In this document: positions 35,333 to 47,256 of the stretch, in pieces
Layout: every line of letters starts with the position of its first letter
Numbering within the stretch: the stretch's first letter is position 1
Made by a program: the position numbers and the translations under genes
Assembly: GCF_048544455.1 (NCBI RefSeq)
Contig: NC_133538.1
Span: 254,248,491 to 254,312,490 of the forward strand
From: Silene latifolia
Taxonomy: Eukaryota; Streptophyta; Magnoliopsida; Caryophyllales; Caryophyllaceae
Length of the DNA: 64,000 nt
Direction of reading: 5' to 3'
The notes under the pieces: generated by a model
What the model saw: the letters and a program-made list of their open reading frames with translations, nothing else
The model's database searches: none
Told to the model about the DNA's origin: nothing

Positions 35333-36687
35333 CTACCCTATCATCAACAATCATAGGGGACGTAATTACCCAACAAATATACACCAAAAATCAGAGAGAA
35401 ACACACGAAAACAGTCCCGAAAACCCGCAAAAACAGAGTAGTAACATCATCTTCGAAAATCACCATTAACCACGATAAAACCTCCATTATTCCTTCACAA
35501 ATTTATCATATGCCATATAAACAAACTCATAAATCATTTAAAACCTTCACCCACGAGTTTTAGTAAAGATTTGAGCATTAAGTTGCTCGAATAGTTACTT
35601 TCGCTCCTGTTTCGCGCTGCTTCTGTTGTCGATCGTTTTTAGTTGTTTTAATCTCGTTTTCACTTCTTTTTGTTGCTACATATCAAATCTTTGGAGCCCC
35701 AAGATTCCAAAACATCTTTCGGATCGAATTTTCGTTGAGAAACGAGCCCGTGGTGACAATTTGAAAATCGCTGCGTAAGAGGTATAAAGCCGCGAAATCA
35801 ATCTTTTGATTTTTCAATTAAAAAATCTAATCTTTTGTTTTGAGTTGAAAACCGCCGATGACGTACCCTCATTAAAACCTACATGCATCGATCCGGATCG
35901 GAGTTTGTCATACAAGTAAGTTGAGGATGAACAAATTCTCATCTCTCTCTTTTTTACTCGATTTTTTCACTACTAGAATAAGGAGAAAAGGAATCATCAA
36001 TAAATAACCATGTAAGTATTGAGATGGTTTGTTTTGTATAAAAAACCAGTTTTTAAAGATAGATGATTTCTTAGAAAATATCAAAGAAACCACTCTACTT
36101 GAAAAATGGTTCCATATAGAAAAAAGAAAAAAAAAAGAAAAAAGAAAAATCAAAACAGCTATCAATAATTGACCTAGAGACTTCATTTTCCAAATCCTCG
36201 CTACTTCTCCCATACTCCATTTCTCCCAACCCCCTTTTCTCTCACTACTTACTTCTCCGGATCTCCCTCACACCAGGCGCCTCCTCTCCGGCCAACGACC
36301 CGTGATACGCCGCCAACACTAGGCCACCTCCACCACACGCGATACGCTATCGTCGACTTTTGTGAGCAAATCACAATGTCCTCAACTCCGTGGATGCTGC
36401 GAGTTCGCAATTGCAAGGTTTGTTTCCCCTCAAATTTCAATTTTATTTAGGTTATAGGATCCTTTTATTGAATTATATAATTTCTTTTAGACTAATTACT
36501 CTTATATTTTTGGTTTATTTCCCTAATTTTAAGTTTCCTGGGTTGATTTTTTTGTTTAGGTAAATTAAAATTATTAATTACTCGAACCCTAACTCAGTAA
36601 TTAATTTCAGTTTCATTTTCATTTTGGATAATTGGACATTAAGTAATTTGTACTAAGACTGTGTCTAATTTGGATTGGTTTGATTTT

Positions 36688-36789
36688 ATGGGAGAGGAAG
36701 AACAGGTTGTGTGTTACTTGATTGGCACTAACCCATATGCCGCCTGTGCTCAAGGACGTGTTACTTTACTCGGCGGCAAGTGTAGGAAG
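36688..36789 (+). pseudogene. Exon-like fragment of unknown gene inside CACTA
   Basis: ATG frame of 34 codons (start MGEEEQVVCYLIGTNPYAAC, end VTLLGGKCRK) ending at a GTAATT donor. An AG acceptor at 36958-36959 is followed in phase by GAT GAT TGA. An earlier ATG at 36376 with donor GTTTGT at 36418 may be another exon. Codon content and splice sites suggest a captured or remnant gene. I do not recognise it. Confidence 0.35.
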
Positions 36790-37303
36790 GTAATTCATTT
36801 AGCTTTTGCATTTTAGTGAACATCTTAGTTAATGAGGTTCCGAAGGGAGTTTATTAATTGGGAATGTGAATTCATATAGTTTTTGGAATTTAACCATGTT
36901 TAGATATTTTAGTTTTAGCATCAGTTACTAGTGATGTTCAACTATTATGTTTTATGCAGGATGATTGATCAACCCGATTACCCCTACAGTTGAGGTAATT
37001 CTATGATTTTGATACACTCGCACCCCTGTGATGTATTTTTGAACAATCGGAAAATGCTATTCAATGTTGGAGTCTTTGGGTAGTCTAAGTATGTAGGTTG
37101 GTATTCCCAAAGAACCTTTGTCACTTCAAAACGTCCCTCACATATCTTCTATCTCCTTGACATTGGTCCAACGTAAATATTTGAATCAATGTAGGTAGTA
37201 TTTTTATTTTCATTTTATCGCTCTTAAGGAGTATTGTACAAATAGCAGCGGGAGAAGTTGCTTCTACTTATTTTTCATCCATAATAACCCAACATGTGAT
37301 GTA

Positions 37304-37492
37304 ATGAGCGAAGATGAAAAGAGATTAATTGAGGATGCAATTGAGTAGACAATGGGATGGTTAGATTGGAATTATCTATGTGGAAATGTGTCTTTGTTTG
37401 AGCAAAAGAAGGTGACCTTGAGTGTTTGTGATCATGTTTTGGGTAAGAAAAATTTGAAGCATAAGTTCACTGAGTTAAATGATGTTGATTGA
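37304..37492 (+). pseudogene. HSP70 C-terminal-like fragment inside CACTA
   Basis: The frame from ATG 37304 reads SEDEKRLIEDAIE, stop, TMGWLDWNYL, then FEQKKVTLSVCDHVLGKK, ending TGA at 37490-37492. The pattern EDEKR-IEDAI-WLD-N followed by FE-K---L--VC is that of the helical lid at the end of cytosolic HSP70 chaperones. One in-frame TAG interrupts it, and the ATPase and substrate domains are absent. Likely a captured host gene piece; the match is by eye, so moderate confidence. Confidence 0.4.
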
Positions 37493-39759
37493 GACAGTTG
37501 TTTTTTTCGTCCTAATTTTGTTTTGTGTTCTAGAGTAACAAGTCATTTGGAACTTGAAAGGCATTCTGTTCTCCTGTTTGTTCTTGCATTTCTATTTGTT
37601 TGTGAACAAACTCTTGGGAGAGACCATCTTACTTTTTTAAAGTAACAATTTCCAAAAAATCCTAAATTTTCCTAGGCTGATATCCAATTACGCTGCGTTA
37701 TTTATGGTGGTACCGATCACCTTTTTTATCACATCGCTGCTTGTAATCTGTTATGATCAAGTTTCGTTTGCTATATTTTTTAACACGTTTATTGCTTGTA
37801 ACTGTTTTGATGTAGCCTCAAATGCATTTTTCTCTTCTGCTGCATAGCATATGAATGGTTACGTGTCTGTGAGCTATGTGATTTATTTTACTTCCAATTT
37901 TTTACAAGTTTTACATTTGATGTCAGGTTGCACTCCTTTTCATCTTATTACTACTTTATTACACGCCTTTTTTGGGTTGTTACATCTTCGATTACTACTG
38001 CTGCCTTTTTTTTTGTTTTTTCTTGATTTATTGTGTCGTTTTTGAGGTTGCTCGGGTTTCTTGGTGATTTGCCAGTCGAGAATCACATTGAGCGCATGAA
38101 ATATGTCAACACTTTTGAATCTACGATGCCATGTTTTTACATGTAACAATTTCCAGGTACTATAGTGCGCTTTGGAGGGACACTGATATATTGTACCAGA
38201 TGACTTATTGGCTTATTGGCTGCTGACTTGGTGTTACTTTGTTAAACATGATTAGTCTAGTAAGTTGAAATTCATCTATTAGTATTGTTTTTCAGTTATG
38301 ATTTTTTTTTGTTGGTTAGGAAAATGTGGATTTCATTTGTTCTGAGACGCAAGGAAGTAGAGGAGGAAGAAGATGGACCAAAGCTGATCAATGGGAGTTA
38401 GATTTTTATTTTTTACGTACTTTTTTAGGAAAATATTGTCATCTTTTTTTGTATTTGTCCACCAAATATTACTTGCTTCAAGTGATTGTAAAAAAGAATA
38501 CACTTTATTTTATATATATGAAATCTTTTTATGGTATGTGTGTTTTGTTGCGTGGAACATGAGTATGCACACAATCGACTTATTGTGGCAATCATATGTA
38601 ATACTCGTATAACAACAACGCAATAGGTCAGGCGAAAAAATAATAATAAAAAAATCAAAGAGATCATTCTTCTCTAATCCTTGGTTTGGGTAAAGAAACC
38701 ATTTTTCTCTATTCCATGGTTTTTAATCTTGAGTTAAGAAACCATTTTTTTGACTTTAGTGGTCTCTTTTTTAATGGACAAAGAAACCATTTATCTAGGA
38801 TGAATGCTTTCTAACTTTTATTCAAAGAAACCATTTTTATTTACATGGTCTCTTACCCTAAGAGACCTTTGAGCTTGAGACCATCTCTATGTTGGTTTCT
38901 TAGGTCAATTTGCAATGGTTTCTTTGGCCTTTTTTCTAGTAGTGTTTTATTGTTCATAAATCATGTTTTTGTTTAATTAATTAGTTAACATGTAGATAAC
39001 TAGTTAATTAATCGTCTTTTGTTTATGCATGAAATTTGAATTAGGGTAATAGATTTTGGAAAATGAGCTGGCGCCACCGGGTGGCAGCCAATCTCGGTGC
39101 CGCCCTATCATTATCCATAGATTTAACTTGGTTTGATTAGGATACGAGTTAAATTATTTAGTTCTGTCGTTTTAATTAGTTTTTTTAAATAATTAGTTAA
39201 TTTATTTTAGTTATGCATGCAATGAATTTAGTTTAAATTCAAATCGATAAGTTAATTGACTTGACTAGAATATGAGATAAATTAATTACATTATTTATGT
39301 TTGGTTTAATTCTTGTATTTATTGCATTACTAAACTTGCTTGTTCATTGTTTTATTCAATTGTTAATGTTCTAATAGTTTAGCTCCTAACGGCTCCCCTC
39401 TCCTCTAGGCCATCTTGTGACTTGTTGCAACACATTACTTTCGAATAAATTTCACATGCTAATAAACCTTTGACGAATTAGAATAATTCATGCATTAAAA
39501 TGACATAGGAACAAATTCACATGTTAGGGTTAAAACATTGTTTGCATTTCAACAAATACAATTCATTCGACAAGCCATTATTTTTCGAAGTAGAGGCCGT
39601 CATTACGACGGGCAGAGTTAGGTGTCTTATTAACGAACATCCTAATACGTACCCATACATGTACCTTTTTTTCTAAAATAGTTTCCGAGTTTTCCTTAAA
39701 ACTTAGTGGCAACTCCTTTTTCAAAACCCCTGTGGATACAAATTCCCACATCCACATTT

Positions 39760-39777
39760 TGGCGACTCCGCTGGGGA
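39760..39777 (+). other. Primer-binding site of E2
   Basis: TGGCGACTCCGCTGGGGA, identical to the E1 site, 3 bp after the LTR end. Confidence 0.8.
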
Positions 39778-40127
39778 GTAGTGTAACTTAAAAAGTTAAA
39801 TGATGGCTAACCGAATGAATTATTATTTGCTTCATATGCATGCATAACCCAATTGAGACTTTAGGTTCGGACCATCTCCCCCTTGGGTCGATTTCAAGGT
39901 AAACAGATGACGTCCATTATGCCCGGTTTAAGTACCAAGGTGGTATTTACTGAATCTTCAAGTACGTGTTCTACCATATTGCTACGGGATTATGGGGGAC
40001 TTGGCTTCTTTGATAAAGTGGGATCATTGGCATAAACCCAATTTAGAAGACCGACCGAGACTTAGTCGAGTCTAGGCTCATGCATTCATACTCTTATGCG
40101 AATGACTACTTGCTATGTGTTCCCGTG
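39778..40127 (+). other. E2 leader, cut by insertion of E3
   Basis: 350 bp of leader similar in layout to E1 1283-1640. It stops where the reversed LTR of E3 begins, so E3 inserted here. No coding. Confidence 0.65.
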
Positions 40128-40852
40128 TGTGGACAGCGGGGGGCCCACGGGGGCGCTTGGGAGGAAGAGAACAAGCGTTTGCATTTTTGTTGGAGTCGCC
40201 ACCAATTTTTATGAGAAATTGGAACCGTTCGAATACCTCGTGCCATGTTAAGACACAAAGTAGAGACATGAACACCAAGCAATCGTTACCCTTAGCATTC
40301 TATGTTTAGAATGACTCTCGTGGATGCCAATGAACACGGATGTTCACAGAGATCTGGAGTAAGGTGTGAGGGTACGTATTAGGAAGCTCTTTTGATCGAA
40401 CACCTAATCCCGCCCGCCTCGATAGCGGCCTCTACTAATGATTATGGACATCATCTATACTCGATATATCGTCGATTATATGCATGCAATGCAACATCCA
40501 AGTTTTAATCCTAGCATGTGAAGATTAGACTAAGTCGATTAACACGTAAGTTAATTATACAATTGGGTCGAAGTAGGGATTAAATGTTCAATTATATGTG
40601 AAGGCATACAAATGATACATGAAATATGATAAATACAATAAAAGAAAATTACAATAATGAAAATTACAATAATTACAATGGATTAGGCGATTTATGTCGA
40701 AAATATCTTTAAAACGGATAATTTGGAAAAACGAATAAAATAAAGAATAAATTAACGAACAAGTCAGAAGGTGATAATACGGATAATAGTTAATTATACG
40801 TAAGCTAATTAAACTAGGTCAGGCAACAACGGACAGAGACAGAAATCATCCT

Positions 40853-40916
40853 GGAACAGGCGCAGCAGGACTGCGCCCTCTAGAAGAGGCGCAGCAGTTG
40901 CTGCGTCTGTTCCAAG
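40853..40916. repeat. Twin-hairpin block A (E3 LTR)
   Basis: Two adjacent inverted repeats: GGCGCAGCAGGACTGCGCC, then GGCGCAGCAGTTGCTGCGTC within GAAGA and TGTTCC arms. Confidence 0.8.
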
Positions 40917-41456
40917 GGTGAGTTCTGGTTGTGAAGCCGGAACTGCAAATCGTTAATGTTCGTGGGTTAATTTAATGATTGATTTATAATATTCACTCGG
41001 ATAGAATTGATTATCAGGCTATTTACATGTGATTAATGGTCATAAAAGCAATAAACATGGATGAGACGGAATATTACTAATTATTTACATGGAAGAATGA
41101 TTGATTAGTGACATGGGTGAATGAAATAAACTAAACATGATGAATTAATGACAAACATGATAGTAAACAGATGAAAAATATATCAAAGATCGAATTCCAG
41201 AAACCCGATATGAACAAATCGAATTCCTACAACCCGGATTGAATTATTGACAAAAACCCGCAAATATGAGATTATAAGCAATTTAAGTCGGATTTATGAT
41301 GGATATAACATGTTAATGACGATAATTAATATACATGTGAAATTATAAGTTATTATGTCAAAGAATTAACGAGAAACAAACGAAACAAATAAAAAGACGA
41401 ACGAATTACAAAGGACGAAGGAAGAAGAAAAGAAGCAGGAACTGCGGCAGCCTCAC

Positions 41457-41517
41457 GAAGAGGCACAGCAGGAACTGCGCTCCTTCGAAGAGGCGCAGCA
41501 GTTGCTGCGTCCTTTCT
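41457..41517. repeat. Twin-hairpin block B (E3 LTR)
   Basis: GAAGAGGCACAGCAGGAACTG with GCTCC, then GAAGAGGCGCAGCAGTTGCT with GCGTCCTTTC. Same layout as block A, more diverged. Confidence 0.75.
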
Positions 41518-42070
41518 CGACGGTCTGTCTTCTGGAAATCCGTAAAAAGAGGTTTTAAAGCACGGTTTTATAAATCGGTTTTAATTGGTATTTTTGACAT
41601 AAACCTTACAGTAGTGGTACAAAAAGATAAATAACAATAAATAAAAGGAGAGATTTACACCCTCAGATTTACATGTTTGATGAAACGAGAAGGACTAAGT
41701 TATCGATTAGCGATGCTCGACTCGAACTATAATGCAAATACGAAAGTGCCCTCGTAAGAGGAAAACGATTAAGTTAATTAAGTTGATTGATTGTGGAGTT
41801 GGTCAAATTGGTCGGTCATGCAAACGAGGCTGATACTCAGAAGGATCCGAGCTTACGTGGTCGAAAGTTCAAGCACGTAGACGCCAAAAAGTAAGAACAA
41901 AGGTCTAGAATGCAAAGGGAGAAGAGAAGGGTGGACACTCGCCTGAGAAATATGAGGAGCGAAGGCTCCTATTTTTACTAATCACGTGAAGGAATTATGG
42001 TTTCGGAGAGTCTTTGGAAGTGAATCTCGGAAAGATATGAAAAAGATACGAAAATTACGCAGAAAAGGAC

Positions 42071-42139
42071 TTGGGAAGAGGCGCAGCAGTCACTGCGTCT
42101 CTTGGAAGAGGCGCAGCAACTGCTGCGTCTGTTCCCAAG
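42071..42139. repeat. Twin-hairpin block C (E3 LTR)
   Basis: Best preserved copy. First stem AAGAGGCGCAG/CTGCGTCTCTT (11 bp, one G-T). Second stem GGAAGAGGCGCAGCA/TGCTGCGTCTGTTCC (15 positions, one mismatch). Outer TTGGG and CCCAA also pair. Confidence 0.85.
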
Positions 42140-42557
42140 TGATTTCCTCCTGCGGAAGAAAGATTTCTGTGTTTGAGTTATAGAAGGACGGAATAATTCG
42201 GTTTTCCTTAATATTTTGTGTGAATATTATGGGAATTTGTTTACCAAAGATTTAAAGATTGTGAAATATTTATAAAATATGGAATAGAAATATCCGGAAC
42301 ATTCCAAAACATTCTGACTCGGGATTTAACGGTTATCAGAAAATGAAGATGGTTTTAGGCCCGGACTCCAAATGTACTCTAATTACTGCTAAAACGACCG
42401 TATCGGCACGTAGATGACAACTAAGAGGTAGACATTAGTATTTGAGCAATCACTTGACGATAAACTTACGAACTGTCACAAATCGTTCCGCGTAACAAAC
42501 ATGCGGCCCAATCATCACCGGGTGGTTTGCGGGAGGTGCAGAAATGAGGTATATACA

Positions 42558-42570
42558 GAGCCCCCACTTT
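42558..42570 (-). other. Polypurine tract of E3
   Basis: AAAGTGGGGGCTC on the minus strand, identical to E1 6818-6830 and abutting the LTR. The neighbouring TACTTTGACTTTCGCCTTG is also shared with E1. Confidence 0.8.
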
Positions 42571-43374
42571 GACTGAGGCTTGGACAAGGCGAAAGTCAAA
42601 GTATAGCCATCAGGTCAGTCAAAGATTACAACCTGACGACTATGGCGACGCGAGGCGGCTCAAGGGGTCTGAGCCAAGGATCTGTCGTCGGGAACATTTT
42701 AGAGTCTGTCGACTATCGGGGAGGGTCGTTTAAAGTCCATTAGACTACGTAAGGAGGCTCGCCAGCCATAAGAAGAGACCATACCTGAGACTTCCGGACG
42801 AAACGGGACTGAAGGTGCTTCGGCGAAACTCTTGGGCATGAAGATAACTTGGTGTCTGAAGATATGACGGTTTATCCTGAAAAGGGGTATCTAAAGAATT
42901 AAAAGAAAATGATGATTCTGAGAAAAGACGACAGGACACAGTCGGGAACTGCTGGGAGAAATCTGTTCGTGTTCAGCTTCGAACAAACTTCGGAAGAAAA
43001 TAGGGGCTGATGTTGATCTCCATTTCTCGAGGGGGAAAGTCTATCCGCTTACCCTCGTTGGGGAACATAATCGGGAATTAATCTCCGTGTCTCCAGAGGG
43101 AAAGTCTATTCGCTTACTCTCGTTGGGGAAATATAATGAAGGCGTGTCGAAACACCTGTGAAGGAATATCTGCTCGTTGTGACAAGTAGGGGTCTTGGAA
43201 GCAATAAATAACGTGTAATAGTCTGCTGCTGGCTTAGAAATGCGGGTCAGAACGAAAGATAATCATCAAATGGACCAAAAGGATAAAATTGCATCGGGGA
43301 AGAGGCGCACCAAAGATGGGCCCACAAATAACGAACTCATAACGAATTTTTGAAAACTCGTATGGAGGGAACAC
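42571..43374 (-). other. E3 internal region beside the PPT, non-coding
   Basis: Contains the E1-shared box at about 42720-42800 (reverse strand CTCAGGTATGGTCTCTTCTT) and a tandem pair at 43025-43130. No gene. Confidence 0.6.
43025..43130. repeat. Two tandem ~65-bp repeats with paired ends
   Basis: GGGAAAGTCTATYCGCTTAC with CTCGTTGGGGAA at 43025-43065 and 43090-43130. In copy 1 CGAGGG can pair with CCCTCG; in copy 2 the flanks change to AGAG and CTCT and still pair. Confidence 0.7.
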
Positions 43375-43442
43375 CAGGGAGAGGCGCAGCAAGAGCTGCG
43401 TCTCTTGGAATAGGCGCAGCGCCTACTGCGTCTGTTCCTAAG
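43375..43442. repeat. Twin-hairpin block D, upstream of the PMD gene
   Basis: GAGGCGCAGCAAGAGCTGCG with TCTCTT, then GGAATAGGCGCAGC-GCCTA-CTGCGTCTGTTCC. It ends about 130 bp before the PMD start codon and 24 bp before a TATA-like GATAAACAGA (43467-43476). Confidence 0.8.
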
Positions 43443-43466
43443 GGCGTATTTGCTGCGTAAAAACGC

Positions 43467-43476
43467 GATAAACAGA
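43467..43476 (+). promoter_or_regulatory. TATA-like box of the PMD gene
   Basis: GATAAACAGAGGG stands where the DUF7745-like gene has TATAAATAGAGAC (47361): both follow a twin-hairpin block and precede CACACAAT and an ATG. Confidence 0.4.
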
Positions 43477-43572
43477 GGGATTATTTCATTTGTTTCGAAA
43501 CATAAATCACACAATACTCTCTCAAATCTTAACCGTTTCCGCCAAGGTTTGATCCAAAAGCTTGCATTAATC

Positions 43573-46569
43573 ATGACTAATCGAGGTATGTGTCTCATTC
43601 TTGCATTAATCTTCTGTATTTGTTCAATTTTGGATCAAAAAATTAGGGTTTATGACCCAATTAATCGAAAATTTGGGGCTTTTCCCCGAAATGCATTTGC
43701 CTTGTAAAATTGGTATTAGAAACGGATAATTGGCAATATAAGGAACATAAACATGTATTTGTCTCGAACTTTTGTTGAGTTTTGAGCATTTGAGTGAATT
43801 TGAGACGGTTTCACAGCTAAACCGTAAATTGCTTCGAAAATAGCCTTCGGATTGCCCATTTCCGATGAAAATTGATATTTGGGATCCTTGGATGATGGGT
43901 AAACTTCCTACCATCTCGGAATTTTGGTTTGTGACAGCTTTTTCAGGACACTTTTTATGGCATAATCGCCGTTATAACGAAATGCTGCCGAAATTTCGAC
44001 TCGAACCCATGACTAGGCTTCAAATTAGGCTTGACTTGACCCAAATTACGACATGAGTGATTAGGTTTGTGAGAATATGGCCAAAGATGGCGAGAAAGAG
44101 CGATTTCAGGGCTTCTGAAGGCTCGAAAATCCCTTAACCGAGGCTCGTCGTCACGTGACACGGCCTAAATTTGCTTTAATGTTGCAGGTGATGAGGCTTC
44201 TACTTCTGGGAGGACTCCCATAAAGATAGATGCTGCTGTTGTCGAGGAGGCTTTAGAGCAGGCCTTCACCACTGCGGTGATGGCTGCTGGGGACGAGGTC
44301 CATAAGGAGGAAGCTATTGAGGAGGAGGAGGCCCGAGATGGGCCAACGTTGGACGAGGAGGTCGTCAGCTGAGGGGAGCACCCGCGTGGGCTGAGACCTG
44401 GGAGAGTAGGCACCTACTTTGGGCGACAGAGGGTCACCTGTCCTACAGGATGGTGAAGAGGATGGTAAATAGGAATTCACTACTCATTATTCATCTTATT
44501 TCGTTTATTTGTTCATATTTCTTCCAATTTTCATTCAAAAACTAAAGATAGCTTTTGTTTCAAATCACAATAGAAGGTTGGGAACATCAGGTCGTTCTCG
44601 GGTTACACGACAGCGATGGAGTGCTACGAGCGGCTGTCGACGGAGGAGCGCGCCATGATCGAGCGCGGAGCGTTCGGTGCCTTGGTGCAGGCCTGGAGGG
44701 ATATCACGAAGAGGAAGCTGCGGGATAACCTTAGCCTGGTCTGCGCTTTCTTGGACCGATTCTGGGATACGACTTCCACTTTTCACATGCCTTTTGGTGA
44801 GGTGGGAGTCACTCTGGAGGACTACGGCATGATTTCTCGGTGCGTGTGGGTCCGAGGTCGTGGAGTGGTCGGAGACGCCATGAGGGTGGACTCGGCCGAG
44901 GCTAGGAGGTTAATCAGCTGGAACTTGTCGCCGAAGGTGTCACGATCTTGGGTTTGGTACCAGCTCCTACGTTCGAGACTACTTTGCGGGAAAGATCTCG
45001 CTACCGGTGACGATTGACGGAGGGAGACGGCTCCTCCTCCCTGTCTGGTGAGCAGAGGGCTCGTTTGTGGCTCTGGTGGTTTCTGTCTTCGATTTACCTC
45101 GGAGACAAGGGAGAGAGGCTGTCGACGAAGCTTCTTCCCTTCCTTTCTGACCTGAGCTCCCTAGGGCGTTGGGTCTGGGTCACTGCTGGTTTTGCGGTCT
45201 TTATCCGCTTCATGAGGGCCATGGTTCGTCCGGAGTTGATGGAGAAGGGGACTTCTCCAGGCGCTGTCGGACCTGGACTACTGTTGGAGGTATGAACTTT
45301 CATTTAGACTAAAATCAATTCCTTTCTTTGTCAAATTACGAAAGATCGTTATTAACTATCTTGCTTCACAGGCGTGGGTGTACTCCTACTTTCCGGGCCT
45401 CGCGCCCAAGAGGACGGAGCCGCTGGAGAGAGCCTATCCCGTGGTAAGGGATTTGGGTGATGTGCAGGACGAAGAGCAAGCGTTCTTCTCACGGTGTCTA
45501 CCGGCGGGACGTGAACGTTCTTCAGCTAGAAAGCGTAAGCATCTCACTTATATTCATTTGCTTCTTCATTGCTTTTAAATTGATCATAAGGATGATTCCT
45601 TGTTTGTCTTATCCCAGTGGGTGCCGAGGCCTTGGGCGGAGTACGCTGGAGCGCCTCCTTTTGCGGCTGAGGTCCTTCGACCTAGGAGCTCGAGCCGGCT
45701 GCTGTTAAGGACGTCGATGGGTCCTGTGTGGTACTTGGGCGAGCGCTTGGCTCGTCAGTGCTCCCGGGACGTGTTGACGGTTCCCATCGATCCTCCTAGG
45801 GCGATGTTCAGGGAGCCTTCTGAGGCTGAGAGGGAGACTGACTTGGCTGGCGTCGGTGGTGACGCCCTCCTTCTTCCTGGCGAGGACTACTCGGCGTTCC
45901 TCAACGGGAGGTTGGCGTACTGGCCGGTAGTGGTGAGCATCTTTACTCTTTTTTATTCTTGATTTTGAGACTACGATGAAAGATCATCGATTAATGAGAA
46001 ATATTTGGCTTTGTAGGAAGTTGAGGCGGCGGGCATCGAGCCCCCAGAGTACCCTGAGACCCTCGAGTACACTGACGCGACTGGGAGGACGACGATCTCC
46101 GAGCTGCGTGACTTTGACGTGGCTGTGACGGATGCTGGCCTGGACGATCGAAAAGATCGATTCGGAGGGTGAGCCTCTAGTTTTGCATAATTTTTGTGTA
46201 GGAACACATTTGATTGAGTTTGTTCAATTATTGAGAACTTCTTTTTATGAAAATGAAGGTTGCACCGTCTCGGTTCGTGGCGTTATGGAGGGTGGCCAAC
46301 CGGCTGCGAGCTACTGCCGTCGAGGCCGTCAGGTATGAACCTTGTGCCTGTCCCATTTTTGAATTTTGATTTTCCAACTTATCGTGTAATTGCTTGAAAT
46401 GATTGACGTGAGCCAATTTTGTTGTTTACAGGGGGACCGTGAGCTGGAGCGAGAGTTGGCTCAGTCTCGGGAGGAGACAGCTCGCTTGTTGAGGGAGCTC
46501 GAGGTTCGGGACGCCGAGATTGCTGCTCTTGCGGCAATAGTTGCAGAGCTGGAGGGCGACCAGCAGTAG
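43573..46569 (+). pseudogene. Transposon-borne plant mobile domain (PMD) gene, about 8 exons
   Basis: Antisense to E3. Approximate exons: 43573-43585, 44188-44463, 44574-45289, 45372-45534, 45618-45932, 46017-46168, 46259-46332 and 46432-46569, with GT-AG borders (phases at exons 2-3 and 6-8 uncertain). Exons 3-5 hold the PMD: DNLSLVCAFLDRFWDTTSTF, HMPFGEVGVTLEDYGMISRC, EQRARLWLWWFLSSIYLGDK, AWVYSYFPGLAPKR, WVPRPWAEYAG. The last exon is a coiled coil (GDRELERELAQSREETARLL ...) ending TAG. Host PMD proteins such as MAIN and MAIL1 act in silencing and development; many PMDs sit in transposons. Breaks: TGA at 44370 in exon 2, a frameshift near 45000 in exon 3, and one in exon 4. GC content is far above the flanking DNA. 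Current function is unlikely; homology is strong. Confidence 0.75.
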
Positions 46570-47256
46570 TTTTGTGTAGTTTTTGTTTGTATTTGTACAT
46601 TTGTACATTTTGACCTTCATTTTGGACATTTTGGACTTTGCTTGGGGCTCGAGCCCCCAGTTTGTTGTACATTTCCCTTTTTGGTTGTATATAAGATGGC
46701 CTGAGTGCCTTTGCTGCTGGGTTGTGTTGCTTGTATCTGCAGGTTAGCTTTGAATAGGTTTGGTAGATGACGGTTTACGCCGTCATGCTGCCGAAATTTA
46801 CATAGAAATTACGCAAAACATACATTTGTATATACACATGGCCTGAATTAGCACAAAACGAAAGACTCAAAAGAGTGTGAAAGAAAATGCAAAAATTTTG
46901 CCGGAAATGACCGGACGGTAGGGAGGGTTACCCCTAAAAAAAAAAGAAAAATAGAAACCTATAAGTTAGGAATGAAATGATTAAAAAACAAATGAAAGAA
47001 ATATAAATGATTTAAATATATAAATTTTGAAATGAATTATATTATAATGAAAATTATTTCCTAAAATGAATATGTACAAGTGTGGTAAAATGGCGAAAAT
47101 GTCGATGTCGTCTCGAGATGCGTGCTCGCGGAATTAGGAAACACGAAATATGGTAACTTCCACGTATTTACCAAAATAATAACCCGTAGGAATAGGAAAT
47201 TATTCATCACGGAATTAGGAAAGATCCAACGCGGAAAATCACATAAGCTTAGCTGA
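46570..47256. other. Spacer between the two antisense genes
   Basis: 3' flank of the PMD gene and AT-rich DNA. GGGGCTCGAGCCCC at 46645-46658 is a perfect 14-bp palindrome that includes a PPT-like GGGGGCTC on the minus strand. No gene. Confidence 0.6.

Larger units (their letters stand above)
35968..38944. mobile_element. CACTA element with captured gene-like pieces
   Basis: Ends CACTACTAGAATAAGG (35968) and, inverted, CACTACTAGAAAAAAGGCC (38944), with 3-bp duplication TTT (35965-35967, 38945-38947). Subterminal repeats AAGAAACCATTT and the reverse ATGGTTTCTT are frequent at 36020-36110 and 38690-38940, the arrangement typical of CACTA transposase-binding sites. No TNPA/TNPD coding is visible, so it is non-autonomous. 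Inside are a spliced-looking exon (36688-36789) and an HSP70-like C-terminal fragment (37304-37492). Confidence 0.88.
35236..39756 (+). repeat. LTR of a second Tat element, E2 (5' boundary unclear)
   Basis: Ends CCCACATCCACA at 39756, followed by TTT and the same 18-nt primer site as E1. TATAAATA at 35325-35332 marks the promoter. 35690-35940 resembles E1 LTR 8080-8290 (AAAACATCTTTYRRATCGAAT). The U5 box at 39590-39660 matches E1. A CACTA element (35968-38944) is nested inside. The LTR start was not found; Helitron 3 (32585-35235) probably interrupts the U3, so part may lie left of 32585. Confidence 0.7.
40128..42557 (-). repeat. 3' LTR of E3 (2430 bp)
   Basis: On the minus strand it starts TGTATATACCTC at 42557 right after the polypurine tract and ends at about 40128 with GCTGTCCACA (E1 ends CTTGTCCACA). 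U5 box at 40357-40436. Three twin-hairpin blocks lie inside (40853, 41457, 42071). A possible core promoter is TAAAAAT at about 41971-41978 just before the small hairpin AGGAGC-CTTC-GCTCCT (41955-41970). The terminus at 40128 is uncertain by 2 bp because only one LTR is visible. Confidence 0.75.

Noticed and set aside
40128..42557. Interpretation as a solo LTR
   Set aside because: The PPT, the E1-shared PPT-proximal box and a minus-strand Tat pol with its stem-loop follow in the right order and orientation.
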